The notes below the pieces were generated by a model, which was not told the origin of the DNA, searched no databases, and saw only the letters and a list, made by a program, of their open reading frames with translations. The position numbers were made by a program, and so were the translations under genes. A DNA stretch of 64,000 nucleotides from Luteibacter pinisoli (GTDB lineage Bacteria > Pseudomonadota > Gammaproteobacteria > Xanthomonadales > Rhodanobacteraceae), in contig NZ_CP041046.1 in assembly GCF_006385595.1 (NCBI RefSeq), forward strand, positions 1,364,001-1,428,000, read 5' to 3'. Positions 51,682 to 60,277 of this stretch are shown one piece after another (the stretch's first letter is position 1; each line of letters starts with the position of its first letter).

Positions 51682-54417
51682 TCAGAGCAGGATCGACGGT
51701 AGCGTCAGCAGGTCCACCACGAAACCATCGTGGTCGGACGAACCCAGCGCCTTCTTCACGCCGGTTTCCTTGGCCGCATCATCCAGCGTCTGCACCGGGG
51801 CATCCAGGTTGCCGCGGCCGTATTCCATCTGCAGGAACAGACCACGGGCCACGGTGTTCAGCAGCGCGTGGTCCAGCACCTGGTGCGTCGGCACCGAGCG
51901 CGGGGCCTGGCCCTGGATGTTGCCGAAGTTCTCGGTGAACAGGAACGAGTAGCGATCCTGGGCGGGCACCGAATCCACGGCGTTCCACAGGGCCGGCTTC
52001 ACGATGTTCTTGCCGAGCTTCAGCAGGTTCTGGCTATCGTCGTACTTGCCCGAGACCAGGCCCACCACGTCGGTGAAGCCATCGCTGAACTGGTACGAGT
52101 TGAAGTCACCCACCACCATGATCGGGGTGAGCAGGTTCTTCCGGTCGGTCTGCAGCGCCTGCACCTGTTTGGCCAGCGACTGGGCCTGGAGGAAGCGCTT
52201 CTGGCGGTCGCGATCCGCCGTGGTGCCCGTCTTGTCGACGTTCTGGCGGGCCTTCGGGTGCACCGAGATCACGTTGATGCGCATGCGGCCGATGATCGAC
52301 GGCACATCCGCCGTGAGCAGCAGCGGCGGGTGGTCGTGCAGGAAGGACTGCGTGCCGCCATCGTCCCAGGTGGCATCGGCGTCGAGCTGGCGCACATCCA
52401 CCACGCGGACGCGGTCGGTACGAACCAGGAAGCCGACGTTGATGCCGCTCGGGTCGTGGCCCGGCTGCAGGAACGCTTCGTACTGCGCCGGGTAGTCATC
52501 ACCGAGCTGCTTGGCCAGGCCCTGGAGCACGGCGAGGCTCTTCACCTCTTCCACCGACAGGATATCCGGCAGCTTCAGCACGCTGCCGACATACGCGGAC
52601 AGGCGCTGGGTCTTCAGCTTCACTTCGTCCGGCGTCGGCTCGGTGCTGCCACCGCTGCAGGTGAAGGTGGTGTTGAAGTCCGAATCGCAGAAGCGTTCCA
52701 TGTTGAACGCGCCGACGCGCACGGCGTAGAACGGCTTGTTGTCGACCGGGCGCGGAAGCGGGTTGGCCTTGGTGATGGTGATCTTGCTGGGGATGAAGGT
52801 GTACGCGCCAAACGCGTACGAGATCACGCCTTCGGCCTTGAACGTGGTGCCGGCGTTGTACGGCGTGTTGACCGGCACGGCGCCGAAATCGGCCGTGTTC
52901 ATCTTCAGCACTTCCGGGTTACCCGACCAGTTCGGCAGGTTCACGCCATCGGGCACCGGCACCGTGTAACGGACGCCCGGCTTGCGCAGCGAACGCTGGC
53001 CGTTGGCGGTGATGTACACCTCGGCGAACGGCTCGTTGCTGAAGCGCAGGTTGCCGGTGGTGATCATGCCGTTGTTGATCGTGACGCGCATGCCCACGAA
53101 GCACTGGTAGTTCGTCGTGCCGCAGGAGAGGGCGTTCGGATCGTTCGACGGCACCTTGTCGTTGAACACCACCGCGGTCGGCAGGCGCGCGCCGTGCAGG
53201 GTGGTGGTGATGGTGGCGTTCTTCAGTTCCGGCAGGTTGAAGTAGTTGTCGACGGTCGCTTCGACATTCACCTGGTCACCGGCCTTCACCGTCGGCGCCG
53301 TGCTGGTGAACACGTAGATGCCGTTGGAGGTGAGCGGATCGTTGTCGGCGCGGCTGTCCGGGGTCTGGATGGTGAAGCCGGCCGGGCCCACCGCGGTGAC
53401 GATGTTGCCGGTGGTGGCCACGCGCTTGCCGAGCAGCGGCGACACCTGGCCCTGGCCAGTGATCTGCCAGATTTCGGCGGCGACCGGGATCTCGTTGAGG
53501 ATGGCGCCCACGGCGGTGGGCTTGGCCAGGGCGACGCCGCCCGAGGCGTTGGTCAGGTTGACCTTGAACGCCTTGTCCGCGCCAGCGGCCTTGGCACCGT
53601 GCACGTTCACCGTCACGGTGGCCGTCGTCTGGCCCGCCGGGATGGTGAGGTCGGTGTTCACCGCGTCGTAGTCGCCCGCGGCGACGGTGGCCGTATCGTC
53701 GGCGGTCGCGGCATGCACCGTCACGTCCGCCGCGCCGGCCTGGCTCAGCGTCACGGTGAACGGCATCGGCACGTCATCGGCGTTGCGCAGGCTCACCGAT
53801 GCATCGGCGATCGACAGGCTGGGGCCCTGCGCCACGCAGGTGCTGGCGCTGTTGTGCGGGGTGGTCGGTGCGACCTTCACCCAGTCGGCGGAGTTATCGC
53901 CGGTGGACTGCGGGAACCCGGCGGCGCTGGTCTTGCGGCCGTAGCCCTGGTCGGCGTTGGTGCTGCCCAGGCTCGCCAGCGGCGTGCCCAGCTTGTAGGC
54001 CGAGCCGGCGCTCAGGCCAACCTGGTCGATCACCGTGCCCGAGGCATCCAGCAGCGCGAGGCCGCCGTCATCGGTCACGCCGGTCGAATACTTCTGGTCG
54101 AACGCGACGCTGCCGGAGTAGCCGGAACTTGCCGTATTTGCCAGCAGGAGGTAGCAGCCCGGCGCGATGGTCACGCCAGCGGGGAAGGTGAAGCGGGTGC
54201 CCGTCGTGCCTGCGTTGTTGGACGCGTTGAGCTTGTAGCCCGACACATCCAGCGGGGCCGTGCCGCTGTTCTGGACTTCGACGAATTCGTCGTTGCCGCC
54301 AGCGGGGCCGCGGACGCGGAACTGGGTGATGGAAAGATCCGCCGCCTGGAGCGACGATGCGGCCATGAGGCCGGCGAGCGCCGCCCACAGGGCGCGCTGC
54401 TGTTTGGTCGAACGCAT
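51682..54417 (-). CDS. Large secreted nuclease (lamin-tail, Calx-beta-like and endonuclease/exonuclease/phosphatase domains)
   Basis: An ExeM/NucH-type extracellular nuclease of 911 residues. After the signal peptide (MRSTKQQRALWAALAGLMAA) comes a lamin-tail-like domain (about 24-150; DLSITQFRVRGPAGGNDEFV, VEVQNSGTAPLDVSGYKL). A Calx-beta-like domain follows at about 200-320 (SLRNADDVPMPFTVTL, TIPAGQTTATVTVNV), then an OB-like region. The C-terminal EEP nuclease domain has MVVGDFNSYQFSDGFTDV and the terminal SSDHDGFVVDL. Such nucleases degrade extracellular DNA, for nutrition or biofilm remodelling. The start at 54417 opens with the signal peptide. Confidence 0.88.
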   Translation of the reverse strand: MRSTKQQRALWAALAGLMAASSLQAADLSITQFRVRGPAGGNDEFVEVQNSGTAPLDVSGYKLNASNNAGTTGTRFTFPAGVTIAPGCYLLLANTASSGYSGSVAFDQKYSTGVTDDGGLALLDASGTVIDQVGLSAGSAYKLGTPLASLGSTNADQGYGRKTSAAGFPQSTGDNSADWVKVAPTTPHNSASTCVAQGPSLSIADASVSLRNADDVPMPFTVTLSQAGAADVTVHAATADDTATVAAGDYDAVNTDLTIPAGQTTATVTVNVHGAKAAGADKAFKVNLTNASGGVALAKPTAVGAILNEIPVAAEIWQITGQGQVSPLLGKRVATTGNIVTAVGPAGFTIQTPDSRADNDPLTSNGIYVFTSTAPTVKAGDQVNVEATVDNYFNLPELKNATITTTLHGARLPTAVVFNDKVPSNDPNALSCGTTNYQCFVGMRVTINNGMITTGNLRFSNEPFAEVYITANGQRSLRKPGVRYTVPVPDGVNLPNWSGNPEVLKMNTADFGAVPVNTPYNAGTTFKAEGVISYAFGAYTFIPSKITITKANPLPRPVDNKPFYAVRVGAFNMERFCDSDFNTTFTCSGGSTEPTPDEVKLKTQRLSAYVGSVLKLPDILSVEEVKSLAVLQGLAKQLGDDYPAQYEAFLQPGHDPSGINVGFLVRTDRVRVVDVRQLDADATWDDGGTQSFLHDHPPLLLTADVPSIIGRMRINVISVHPKARQNVDKTGTTADRDRQKRFLQAQSLAKQVQALQTDRKNLLTPIMVVGDFNSYQFSDGFTDVVGLVSGKYDDSQNLLKLGKNIVKPALWNAVDSVPAQDRYSFLFTENFGNIQGQAPRSVPTHQVLDHALLNTVARGLFLQMEYGRGNLDAPVQTLDDAAKETGVKKALGSSDHDGFVVDLLTLPSILL

Positions 54418-54564
54418 TCGAAAATCCCCTCGAGTCGTTGAGTTGTACGCGACCCAAGACGCCCGCAATCCCCTGCGGCGGCGCTCCCCCTGTCAGGCCC
54501 GCCGCAGGATTCTGCCGCAAGTTTGTGACAGCCGGTGTGACGGCGGACCCGGTAGGCGAGGGCG

Positions 54565-55203
54565 TTATTCCGCCTTTTGTTTCGTACCGAAGATCTTGTC
54601 GCCGGCGTCGCCCAGGCCCGGGAGGATGTAGCCCAGCTCGTTCAGGTGATCGTCGATCGAGGCTACGTAGATCTCGATATCCGGGTGGGCGGCCTCGATG
54701 CGCTTCAGGCCCTCCGGCGCGGCCACGAGGAACAGGCCCTTGATCCGCTTCGCGCCGGCCGCCTTCAGCATGTCCACCGTCGCGACCAGCGTGCCGGCCG
54801 TGGCGAGCATCGGGTCCACGATGATGGCGGTGCGCTCATCCATGCGGCCGCTGAGCTTCTCGTAGTACGCCACCGGCTGCAGGGTTTCTTCATCACGCTG
54901 CAGGCCGACCACGCTCACCTTGGCGGCGGGGATCATTTCCAGCACGCCGCTGAGCATGCCGAGGCCCGCGCGCAGGATCGGCACGATGGTGACCTTCTTG
55001 CCCTTGATGTGCGTGACCTCCACCGGGCCAGCCCAGCCCTGGATCATCTTGCACTCGGTTTCCATGTCCGCCGTGGCTTCGTACGTCAGCAAGGCGGCCA
55101 CTTCGGAGGCCAGCTCACGGAATTCCTTCGTGCTGATGCCGGCGGCACGCATCAGGCCGAGCTTGTGCTGGATGAGGGGATGGCGGACTTCGACGATTTT
55201 CAT
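54565..55203 (-). CDS. upp: Uracil phosphoribosyltransferase
   Basis: Salvages uracil to UMP with PRPP. The 212 residues show LVPILRAGLGMLSG-type sequence (IVPILRAGLGMLSGVLEMIP), the PRPP loop VDPMLATAGTLVATVDMLK and the C-terminal YILPGLGDAGDKIFGT. The ATG at 55203 gives the family N-terminus MKIVEVRHPLIQHKLGLMR; longer starts are not supported. It follows psiF on the minus strand, with a REP-like element in between. Confidence 0.96.
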   Translation of the reverse strand: MKIVEVRHPLIQHKLGLMRAAGISTKEFRELASEVAALLTYEATADMETECKMIQGWAGPVEVTHIKGKKVTIVPILRAGLGMLSGVLEMIPAAKVSVVGLQRDEETLQPVAYYEKLSGRMDERTAIIVDPMLATAGTLVATVDMLKAAGAKRIKGLFLVAAPEGLKRIEAAHPDIEIYVASIDDHLNELGYILPGLGDAGDKIFGTKQKAE

Positions 55204-55261
55204 GGGCAGGCGACGTAGCAGGGGCGATGCGCCCATTGTCGCACGCGACATCCACGCCGTC

Positions 55262-55288
55262 GTAGGAGCGCACGGCGTGCGCCCCTAC
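55262..55288. repeat. REP-like palindromic element
   Basis: GTAGGAGCGCAC-GGC-GTGCGCCCCTAC, a 12-bp arm with one mismatch and the GTAG head typical of REP elements of Pseudomonas and Xanthomonadales. It lies between psiF and upp. Only one copy was seen in this window. Confidence 0.6.
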
Positions 55289-55297
55289 GGCAACGGG

Positions 55298-55609
55298 TCA
55301 ACCCTTCAGGCACGTGCTCATGAACGTCTTCCGCTCATCGCCCTTGAGGGTCTTGGCGGAGGCGTCGGCATTGCACTTCTTCATCTTGTCCTGCTGGGTC
55401 ATCTTGGGCGCGGCCGCCGGCTGCTCGCCTTTAAGGCAGCTGGACATGAAGGCTTTGCGCTCGTCACCCTTTTTGCCGGTGGCCTGGGTGTTGCAGGTGG
55501 ACATCCGCTGCTGCTGCGGTGTCAGGTCTTTCTTGGCCTGGGCCGCAAGCGCGGAACCGGCGAAAACGAAGAGGATGGAAACGATAACGACACGACACTG
55601 CGTACGCAT
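55298..55609 (-). CDS. PsiF-repeat family secreted protein
   Basis: A 103-residue protein with signal peptide (VVIVSILFVFAGSALAAQA) and two PsiF repeats. Each has the pattern MSTCN...GDERKAFMSSCLKG: MSTCNTQATGKKGDERKAFM and MKKCNADASAKTLKGDERKT, each repeat with two Cys. E. coli psiF is induced by phosphate starvation, but the function is unknown. The cysteines suggest disulfide pairs in the periplasm. No Pho box was recognised upstream. Confidence 0.88.
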   Translation of the reverse strand: MRTQCRVVIVSILFVFAGSALAAQAKKDLTPQQQRMSTCNTQATGKKGDERKAFMSSCLKGEQPAAAPKMTQQDKMKKCNADASAKTLKGDERKTFMSTCLKG

Positions 55610-55675
55610 GGCGAAACCCCCACGTGACGCCGGGAAGCCGGCGTCACGGAGCTTACGCTTTTTCTCAAGCGGGCG

Positions 55676-57172
55676 TTAAGCGGCCTTTTCGGCCGCGCGG
55701 CGCGGGCCTTCGCGGAGGGCGTGGCGCACCTCGTCGATGATCAGGTCCACCTCGGCGCTGGTGACGCGGAAGTGCGGGGTGAAGCGCAGGGAGTTGGCGC
55801 CGCCGTGGATCACGCCGATGCCGCGCTCGCGCATGTATTCCTCGGTGGAGCCTTCGCCGTAGCACTTGAACTCCGGGGCCAGCTCGCAGGAGAACAGCAG
55901 GCCGGTGCCCTGCACCTTGGTGATCAGGCCGCCGAGTTCGGACTTCAGGCCTTCAAGCTTCTGCAGGAATTCCTTGCCGCGCTCGCGGATGTTGGTGCGC
56001 ACCTCGTCGGTGAGCTCGGCCATGGTCGCCACGGCCACATCCAGGGCGCGCGGGTTGGCGGTCATGGTGTTGCCGTAGATGCCCTTGCGGTACAGGCCGG
56101 CGACGCGCTCGGAGACGGCCAGCACGGAGAGCGGGTACTGGCCGGCGTTCAGCGCCTTGGAGAAGGTTTCCAGGTCCGGCGCGTCGAGTGTCTCGAAGCC
56201 CGGGTAATCGATGATCGACAGCACGCCATGCGCACGCAGGCCGGCCTGGATCGAATCGACCAGCAGCAGGGTGCCGTGCTCACGGGTGAGCTCGCGGGCG
56301 GCGGCGTAGAACTCCGGCGTCAGCGCGCGGCCCGGGTCGCCTTCGCCCATCACCGGCTCGAGGAACATGGCTTCGATGAACCAGCCGTTGCGGTCGGCTT
56401 CGGCGAAGGCGGCCTTCAGCGAAGCAACGTTGTACGGCTCCACCGTGATCAGCGTGTCTTCGTTACGGAAGCTGGCCAGGTGCTGCTGGTAATTGCGGCG
56501 CGACGAATCCGAGTAGATGGCCGGACGCTCGGTGCGGCCGTGGAAGGCGCCCTTCACCGCGAGCCGCTTGATGGTGCGGCCGGCGTGGCGTGCACCCGGG
56601 TCGGTCATCAGGCGCGCGTTGACGTCGGCGATGCGGCCGGCCAGCGTCACCGATTCCGAGCCGGAATTCAGGCACAGGAAATGCGAGTACGGGTTGCTGC
56701 CGCGCACATGGCCCAGCTCCTTGCGCAGGGCTTCGCACAAGCGCAGTTGCGAGACGTTGGCCGTCATGACGTTGGCCATCACCTGCGGGCGCGACATCGC
56801 TTCGAGGATGTGTTCCGGGTTGTGGCCGAAGCCGAGCATGCCGTAGCCGCCGTCGTCGTGGAGCACGGCGCCCTTCAGCGTGACGACCCAAGGGCCGAAC
56901 GCCGCGGCCGGCACGTACGGGTTCACGCCGTCGTCCGGATAGAAGTTCACCAGGCCGCACTGCAGGTGCTGGATCTGGTCGGCTTCGTCCATGCGCAGGA
57001 AGGCGTCCATGTCGGCGCGCAGCGCCTTGTGATACACGGCGGCTTCTTCAATCGCACGGCGCAGGCTGGCGTCATGGGCCGCAAAGCGTTCGATGGTCGC
57101 GTCGGGCAGGCCGGTGGTGCGGGCCTTGCCGCCGAAGTCGCGCATCTCGCGCAGGGTACCAATGACGTTCAT
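55676..57172 (-). CDS. Class III PLP-dependent aminotransferase
   Basis: A 498-residue fold-type I aminotransferase. PLP would bind Lys339 in ETFSKALNAGQYPLSV. The Asp contacting the pyridine nitrogen is Asp306 in LLLVDSIQAGLRAHG, a variant of the usual DEVQTGxGRTG. Other blocks are FLCLNSGSESVTLAGRIADV, VKGAFHGRTERPAIYSDSS, and FFEPV-like MFLEPVMGEGDP. The substrate cannot be told; lysine 6-aminotransferase and ornithine-type enzymes are the nearest guesses. The 200-base gap to the ABC operon holds an inverted repeat and a Clp-like dyad. Confidence 0.82.
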   Translation of the reverse strand: MNVIGTLREMRDFGGKARTTGLPDATIERFAAHDASLRRAIEEAAVYHKALRADMDAFLRMDEADQIQHLQCGLVNFYPDDGVNPYVPAAAFGPWVVTLKGAVLHDDGGYGMLGFGHNPEHILEAMSRPQVMANVMTANVSQLRLCEALRKELGHVRGSNPYSHFLCLNSGSESVTLAGRIADVNARLMTDPGARHAGRTIKRLAVKGAFHGRTERPAIYSDSSRRNYQQHLASFRNEDTLITVEPYNVASLKAAFAEADRNGWFIEAMFLEPVMGEGDPGRALTPEFYAAARELTREHGTLLLVDSIQAGLRAHGVLSIIDYPGFETLDAPDLETFSKALNAGQYPLSVLAVSERVAGLYRKGIYGNTMTANPRALDVAVATMAELTDEVRTNIRERGKEFLQKLEGLKSELGGLITKVQGTGLLFSCELAPEFKCYGEGSTEEYMRERGIGVIHGGANSLRFTPHFRVTSAEVDLIIDEVRHALREGPRRAAEKAA

Positions 57173-57194
57173 AACCTTCCTCGCCCAGATAAGT

Positions 57195-57266
57195 GCATGC
57201 CGAGAATCCCTTAATGTGCTTCTAACTATCTATCTTTAAAGGGATTATTGGCCGAGCATAGCATGC
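57195..57266. promoter_or_regulatory. Inverted repeats upstream of the class III aminotransferase
   Basis: AATCCCTT (57205-57212) and AAGGGATT (57239-57246) form a perfect 8-bp inverted repeat around an AT-rich centre. GCATGC occurs outside it on both sides (57195-57200 and 57261-57266), each with a CGAG close by. This looks like an operator region just upstream of the minus-strand start at 57172. The cognate regulator is unknown. Confidence 0.4.
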
Positions 57267-57289
57267 GGTTTTTGGCCCCGTAACCCCCG

Positions 57290-57305
57290 GGTGACGGTTG
57301 TCACA
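57290..57305 (+). promoter_or_regulatory. CRP/Clp-like dyad before the ABC exporter operon
   Basis: GGTGA, CGGTTG, TCACA: nine of ten positions match TGTGA-N6-TCACA. It lies 73 bases before the ATPase ATG in the divergent region, and its inner GTGAC/GTCAC arms could equally be a site for the NarL-type regulator at the end of the operon. Confidence 0.4.
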
Positions 57306-57377
57306 TCCGCACAATGACGCAATCGACTGCCGCCAACGGGTTGCGCCGGTTTATGTTGCGTCGCAAGGGAGGACACC

Positions 57378-58298
57378 ATGAACCAAGACACCTGCATCGC
57401 CCGCCTCGAAGGCGTCCACAAGCGGTACGGCGCGGTCACCGCGCTGGACGGCATCGACCTCACCATCCACCGCGGCGAGCTGCTCGCCCTGCTGGGCCCG
57501 AACGGGGCCGGCAAGACCACCAGCATCAGCCTCTTGCTTGGCCTGCACCGGGCGGACAGCGGCACCGTCAGCCTGTTCGGCCGTGACCCGCAGGACATCG
57601 ACGCCCGCCGCCGGATCGGCGTCATGCTGCAGTCGGCCAACCTGCCGCCCACGTTGAAGGTGAAGGAACTGCTGCGCCTTACCGCCAGCTACTACCCCCA
57701 GCCGCGGTCCGTGGCCGAGTGCGCGGGCCTGGCCGGCATCACCGACCTGCTGGACCGCCGTTACGTCGCGCTGTCGGGCGGCCAGCAACGCCGGGTGCAG
57801 TTCGCCATGGCGCTGGCCGGCCATCCGGAACTGCTGTTCCTGGACGAGCCGACGGTCGGCATGGACATCACCTCGCGCCAGGCGCTGTGGGCGTCGATCC
57901 GCCAGCTGGTCGCCAGCGGCGCGTCGGTGGTGCTCACCACGCATTACCTGGAAGAAGCCGAAGCGCTGGCCGACCGGGTCTGCGTCATCGCCAAGGGCCG
58001 CGTCGTTTCCGAAGGCACCGTGGATGCCCTGCGCGCCCACGTCGCCGTGCGCCGCATCCGCTGCATCACCGCCACGCCCGCCGACACCGTCGCCGCGTGG
58101 CCGGAGGTCGACACCGTCTCGCTGCAGCAGGGGCGCCTGAATATCGCCACCACCCAGGCCGAAGCGGTCGTGCGTCGCCTGCTTGCCGTCGACGCCGACC
58201 TCAGCGAACTGGAAGTGCAGCGCGCCGGCCTGGCCGAAGCCTTTACCGAAATCACCCGCGACAGCGAAGCGGCCGATGCCGCGCAGGAGGCCGCATGA
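57378..58298 (+). CDS. ABC transporter ATP-binding protein (ABC-2 type exporter)
   Basis: A 306-residue ATPase. Walker A GPNGAGKTT is at 40-48, Q-loop MLQSANLPP follows near 83, the LSGGQ signature is at 132-136, Walker B LLFLDEP at 152-158 and the H-loop TTHYLEEAEALADRV after it. A C-terminal extension of about 90 residues is typical of DrrA-like exporters. It pairs with the permease starting at its stop codon (ATGA overlap). Substrate unknown; exporters linked to DesK-type kinases often handle lipids, antibiotics or peptides. It has a GGGAGGACA ribosome binding site. Confidence 0.93.
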   Translation: MNQDTCIARLEGVHKRYGAVTALDGIDLTIHRGELLALLGPNGAGKTTSISLLLGLHRADSGTVSLFGRDPQDIDARRRIGVMLQSANLPPTLKVKELLRLTASYYPQPRSVAECAGLAGITDLLDRRYVALSGGQQRRVQFAMALAGHPELLFLDEPTVGMDITSRQALWASIRQLVASGASVVLTTHYLEEAEALADRVCVIAKGRVVSEGTVDALRAHVAVRRIRCITATPADTVAAWPEVDTVSLQQGRLNIATTQAEAVVRRLLAVDADLSELEVQRAGLAEAFTEITRDSEAADAAQEAA

Positions 58299-59074
58299 AC
58301 GTCATCGATGGCACCGCTACCCCGGCGATGAGCACCGGCCAGCTGGTCAACGCGTACGTGCAGGAAGCGCGCGCGGAAATCATCCGCTACCTGCGCCTGC
58401 CCGGGTTCCTGCTGCCGACCATGCTCTTCCCGTCGGTGTTCTACCTCATGTTCGGCATCGTGCTCGCCGCACACAACTCGCCGGACGCTACGCGCTTCCT
58501 GCTGGCCTCGTACGGCACCTTCGGTGTGATGGCACCGGGCCTGTTCGGCTTCGGCGTGTCGCTGGCGATCGACCGCGAGCACGGCCTGCTGACCCTGAAA
58601 CGCGCCTTGCCGATGCCGCCGGCCGCCTACCTCGTGGGCAAGATGTGCATGGCGATGATGATGGCCGCGGTGGTGAGCGTATTGATGCTATGCCTGGCCC
58701 ATTTCGTTGGCGGCGTGCAGCTGGGTGCCGGCAATATCGCCGCGTTCTTCGTCACCGAGGTGCTCGGCGTGCTGCCGTTCTGCTCGCTGGGCCTGCTGGT
58801 CGGCACGCTGGCGAAGGGGCAGAGCGCCCCCGGCCTGGTCAACCTGATCTACCTGCCGATGGCGTTCCTGTCCGGCCTGTGGTTCCCGCTGTCGATGATG
58901 CCCAAGGTGCTGCAGGCGCTTGGCCCCATCTGGCCGGCCTACCACCTGGACCAGCTGGCGCTCTCGGCGATCGGCATGGGGCAAGGCGGGGAGTGGATCC
59001 ACGTGCTCGTGCTGGTCGGCTTCACGGCGGTGTTCCTTAGCCTGGCCGCCCGTCGCCTGCGCCGCGTCGGTTGA
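58295..59074 (+). CDS. ABC-2 type permease
   Basis: A 259-residue inner-membrane protein with six hydrophobic segments. It shows the ABC2_membrane pattern: LRLPGFLLPTMLFPSVFYLM, GVMAPGLFGFGVSLAIDREH-like coupling region followed by LKRALPMPPAAYLVGKM, and the late SGLWFPLSMMPKVLQALGPI motif. The start at 58295 overlaps the ATPase stop by four bases. It is the membrane half of the exporter encoded with the upstream ATPase; the first kinase gene starts seven bases after it. Confidence 0.92.
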   Translation: MNVIDGTATPAMSTGQLVNAYVQEARAEIIRYLRLPGFLLPTMLFPSVFYLMFGIVLAAHNSPDATRFLLASYGTFGVMAPGLFGFGVSLAIDREHGLLTLKRALPMPPAAYLVGKMCMAMMMAAVVSVLMLCLAHFVGGVQLGAGNIAAFFVTEVLGVLPFCSLGLLVGTLAKGQSAPGLVNLIYLPMAFLSGLWFPLSMMPKVLQALGPIWPAYHLDQLALSAIGMGQGGEWIHVLVLVGFTAVFLSLAARRLRRVG

Positions 59075-59080
59075 AGTAGC

Positions 59081-60277
59081 ATGGCTGAACGTCTTTCCCC
59101 GGATCCGCCCATGCTCCTGTCGTGGTTCAAGCCGGCCCCTGATTCGTTGTGGACCCGCCTTGAAGGCCGGGGCAAGGCGCGCACTGCCTCGCTGTTCAAC
59201 CTGGTGTGGGTGGTCTGGGCGTTTGCCGACCTCGGCTTCGAGCGGACCCTCGACGCCAACTGGTGGTGGGTGACGGGGTGGTCGTTCCCCACCTTTCTCG
59301 CCCTGTACGCGCTGGCATATACGCGGCCGTGCCGTGACACGGTGTGGTACGGGCTGGCGATGGCGCTGCTCGGTTTTGTCACCATCAACGTCAACGGTTC
59401 CGCCGGCACCTCGTACGTGATCTTCGCCGGGTCGTTCATGGCGTTCACCGGCCGGCCGCTGGTGTGCCTGTTGCGCGTGGTGGGGATCCTCGCCGCTTAC
59501 ATCGCCGTTGCCACGCTGGTGCAGCGCTGGGGCTGGCAGCCGACGCTGATCCTCAGCCTGGTCTACTCGTTCGTCAGCGTCGCCAACCTGCTGTGGCGGG
59601 TAAACGGCCAGAAGGAATGGGAGCTCAAGCTCTCCCACGACGAAGTGCGCCGCCTGGCTGCCACCGCGGAGCGCGAGCGCATCGGCCGCGACCTGCACGA
59701 CCTGCTTGGCCACACGCTGTCGTTGATCACGCTGAAGCTGGAGCTTTCCCGCCGCCTGCTGGATCGCGACGTGGACGCCGCCCGGCGTGAGATGGAAGAC
59801 GCCGAGCGCGTCGCCCGCCACGCCCTGGCGGAAGTGCGCTCCGCGGTGACGGGCATCCGTGCCACGGGCGTGGCTGCCGAACTCGCATCGGCGCGCCTGC
59901 TGCTCGGCGCATCGTCCATCCGCTTCGATTACATCACCGAACTTCCCGCGCTCCCCGCGCGCATGGAGAACGAGCTGGCCCTGGTGCTGCGCGAGGCAGT
60001 GACCAATATCCACCGCCATGCCAAGGCCACCGTGGCCGAAGCGAAGGTGCAGGTGGTCGGCAAGGAGCTGGCGCTATGCATCGCCGACAACGGTTGCGGC
60101 GGCGTGAGTGCCGAAGGCAACGGCATCAGCGGTATCCGCGAGCGCGTGCGTGCACTGGGGGGCTCGGTGGCTTTCGAATCCGAGCGCGGCAAGGGCACGC
60201 GCGTGCAGATCCGCGTGCCGCTTATCGCGGCGGACCGGGCTGACCTCAACAGTGAACCGCGCAGGCTTGCGTCGTGA
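59081..60277 (+). CDS. DesK-type sensor histidine kinase 1
   Basis: A 398-residue kinase. The N-terminal half has five or six membrane helices (TASLFNLVWVVWAFADLG, VWYGLAMALLGFVTINV, LVCLLRVVGILAAYIAVATL, TLILSLVYSFVSVANLLW). A HisKA_3 dimerisation domain follows with His206 in ERIGRDLHDLLGHTLSLITL, and a HATPase_c domain with REAVTNIHRHAKATVAEAK and NGISGIRERVRALGG. No large extracytoplasmic sensor is present, so the signal is likely read in the membrane, as in DesK. Its end overlaps the second kinase gene. Confidence 0.93.
   Translation: MAERLSPDPPMLLSWFKPAPDSLWTRLEGRGKARTASLFNLVWVVWAFADLGFERTLDANWWWVTGWSFPTFLALYALAYTRPCRDTVWYGLAMALLGFVTINVNGSAGTSYVIFAGSFMAFTGRPLVCLLRVVGILAAYIAVATLVQRWGWQPTLILSLVYSFVSVANLLWRVNGQKEWELKLSHDEVRRLAATAERERIGRDLHDLLGHTLSLITLKLELSRRLLDRDVDAARREMEDAERVARHALAEVRSAVTGIRATGVAAELASARLLLGASSIRFDYITELPALPARMENELALVLREAVTNIHRHAKATVAEAKVQVVGKELALCIADNGCGGVSAEGNGISGIRERVRALGGSVAFESERGKGTRVQIRVPLIAADRADLNSEPRRLAS

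Noticed and set aside
51730..54441. A 903-codon open frame on the plus strand opposite the secreted nuclease
   Set aside because: It is an antisense shadow of the nuclease gene, which has a signal peptide and clear domains.
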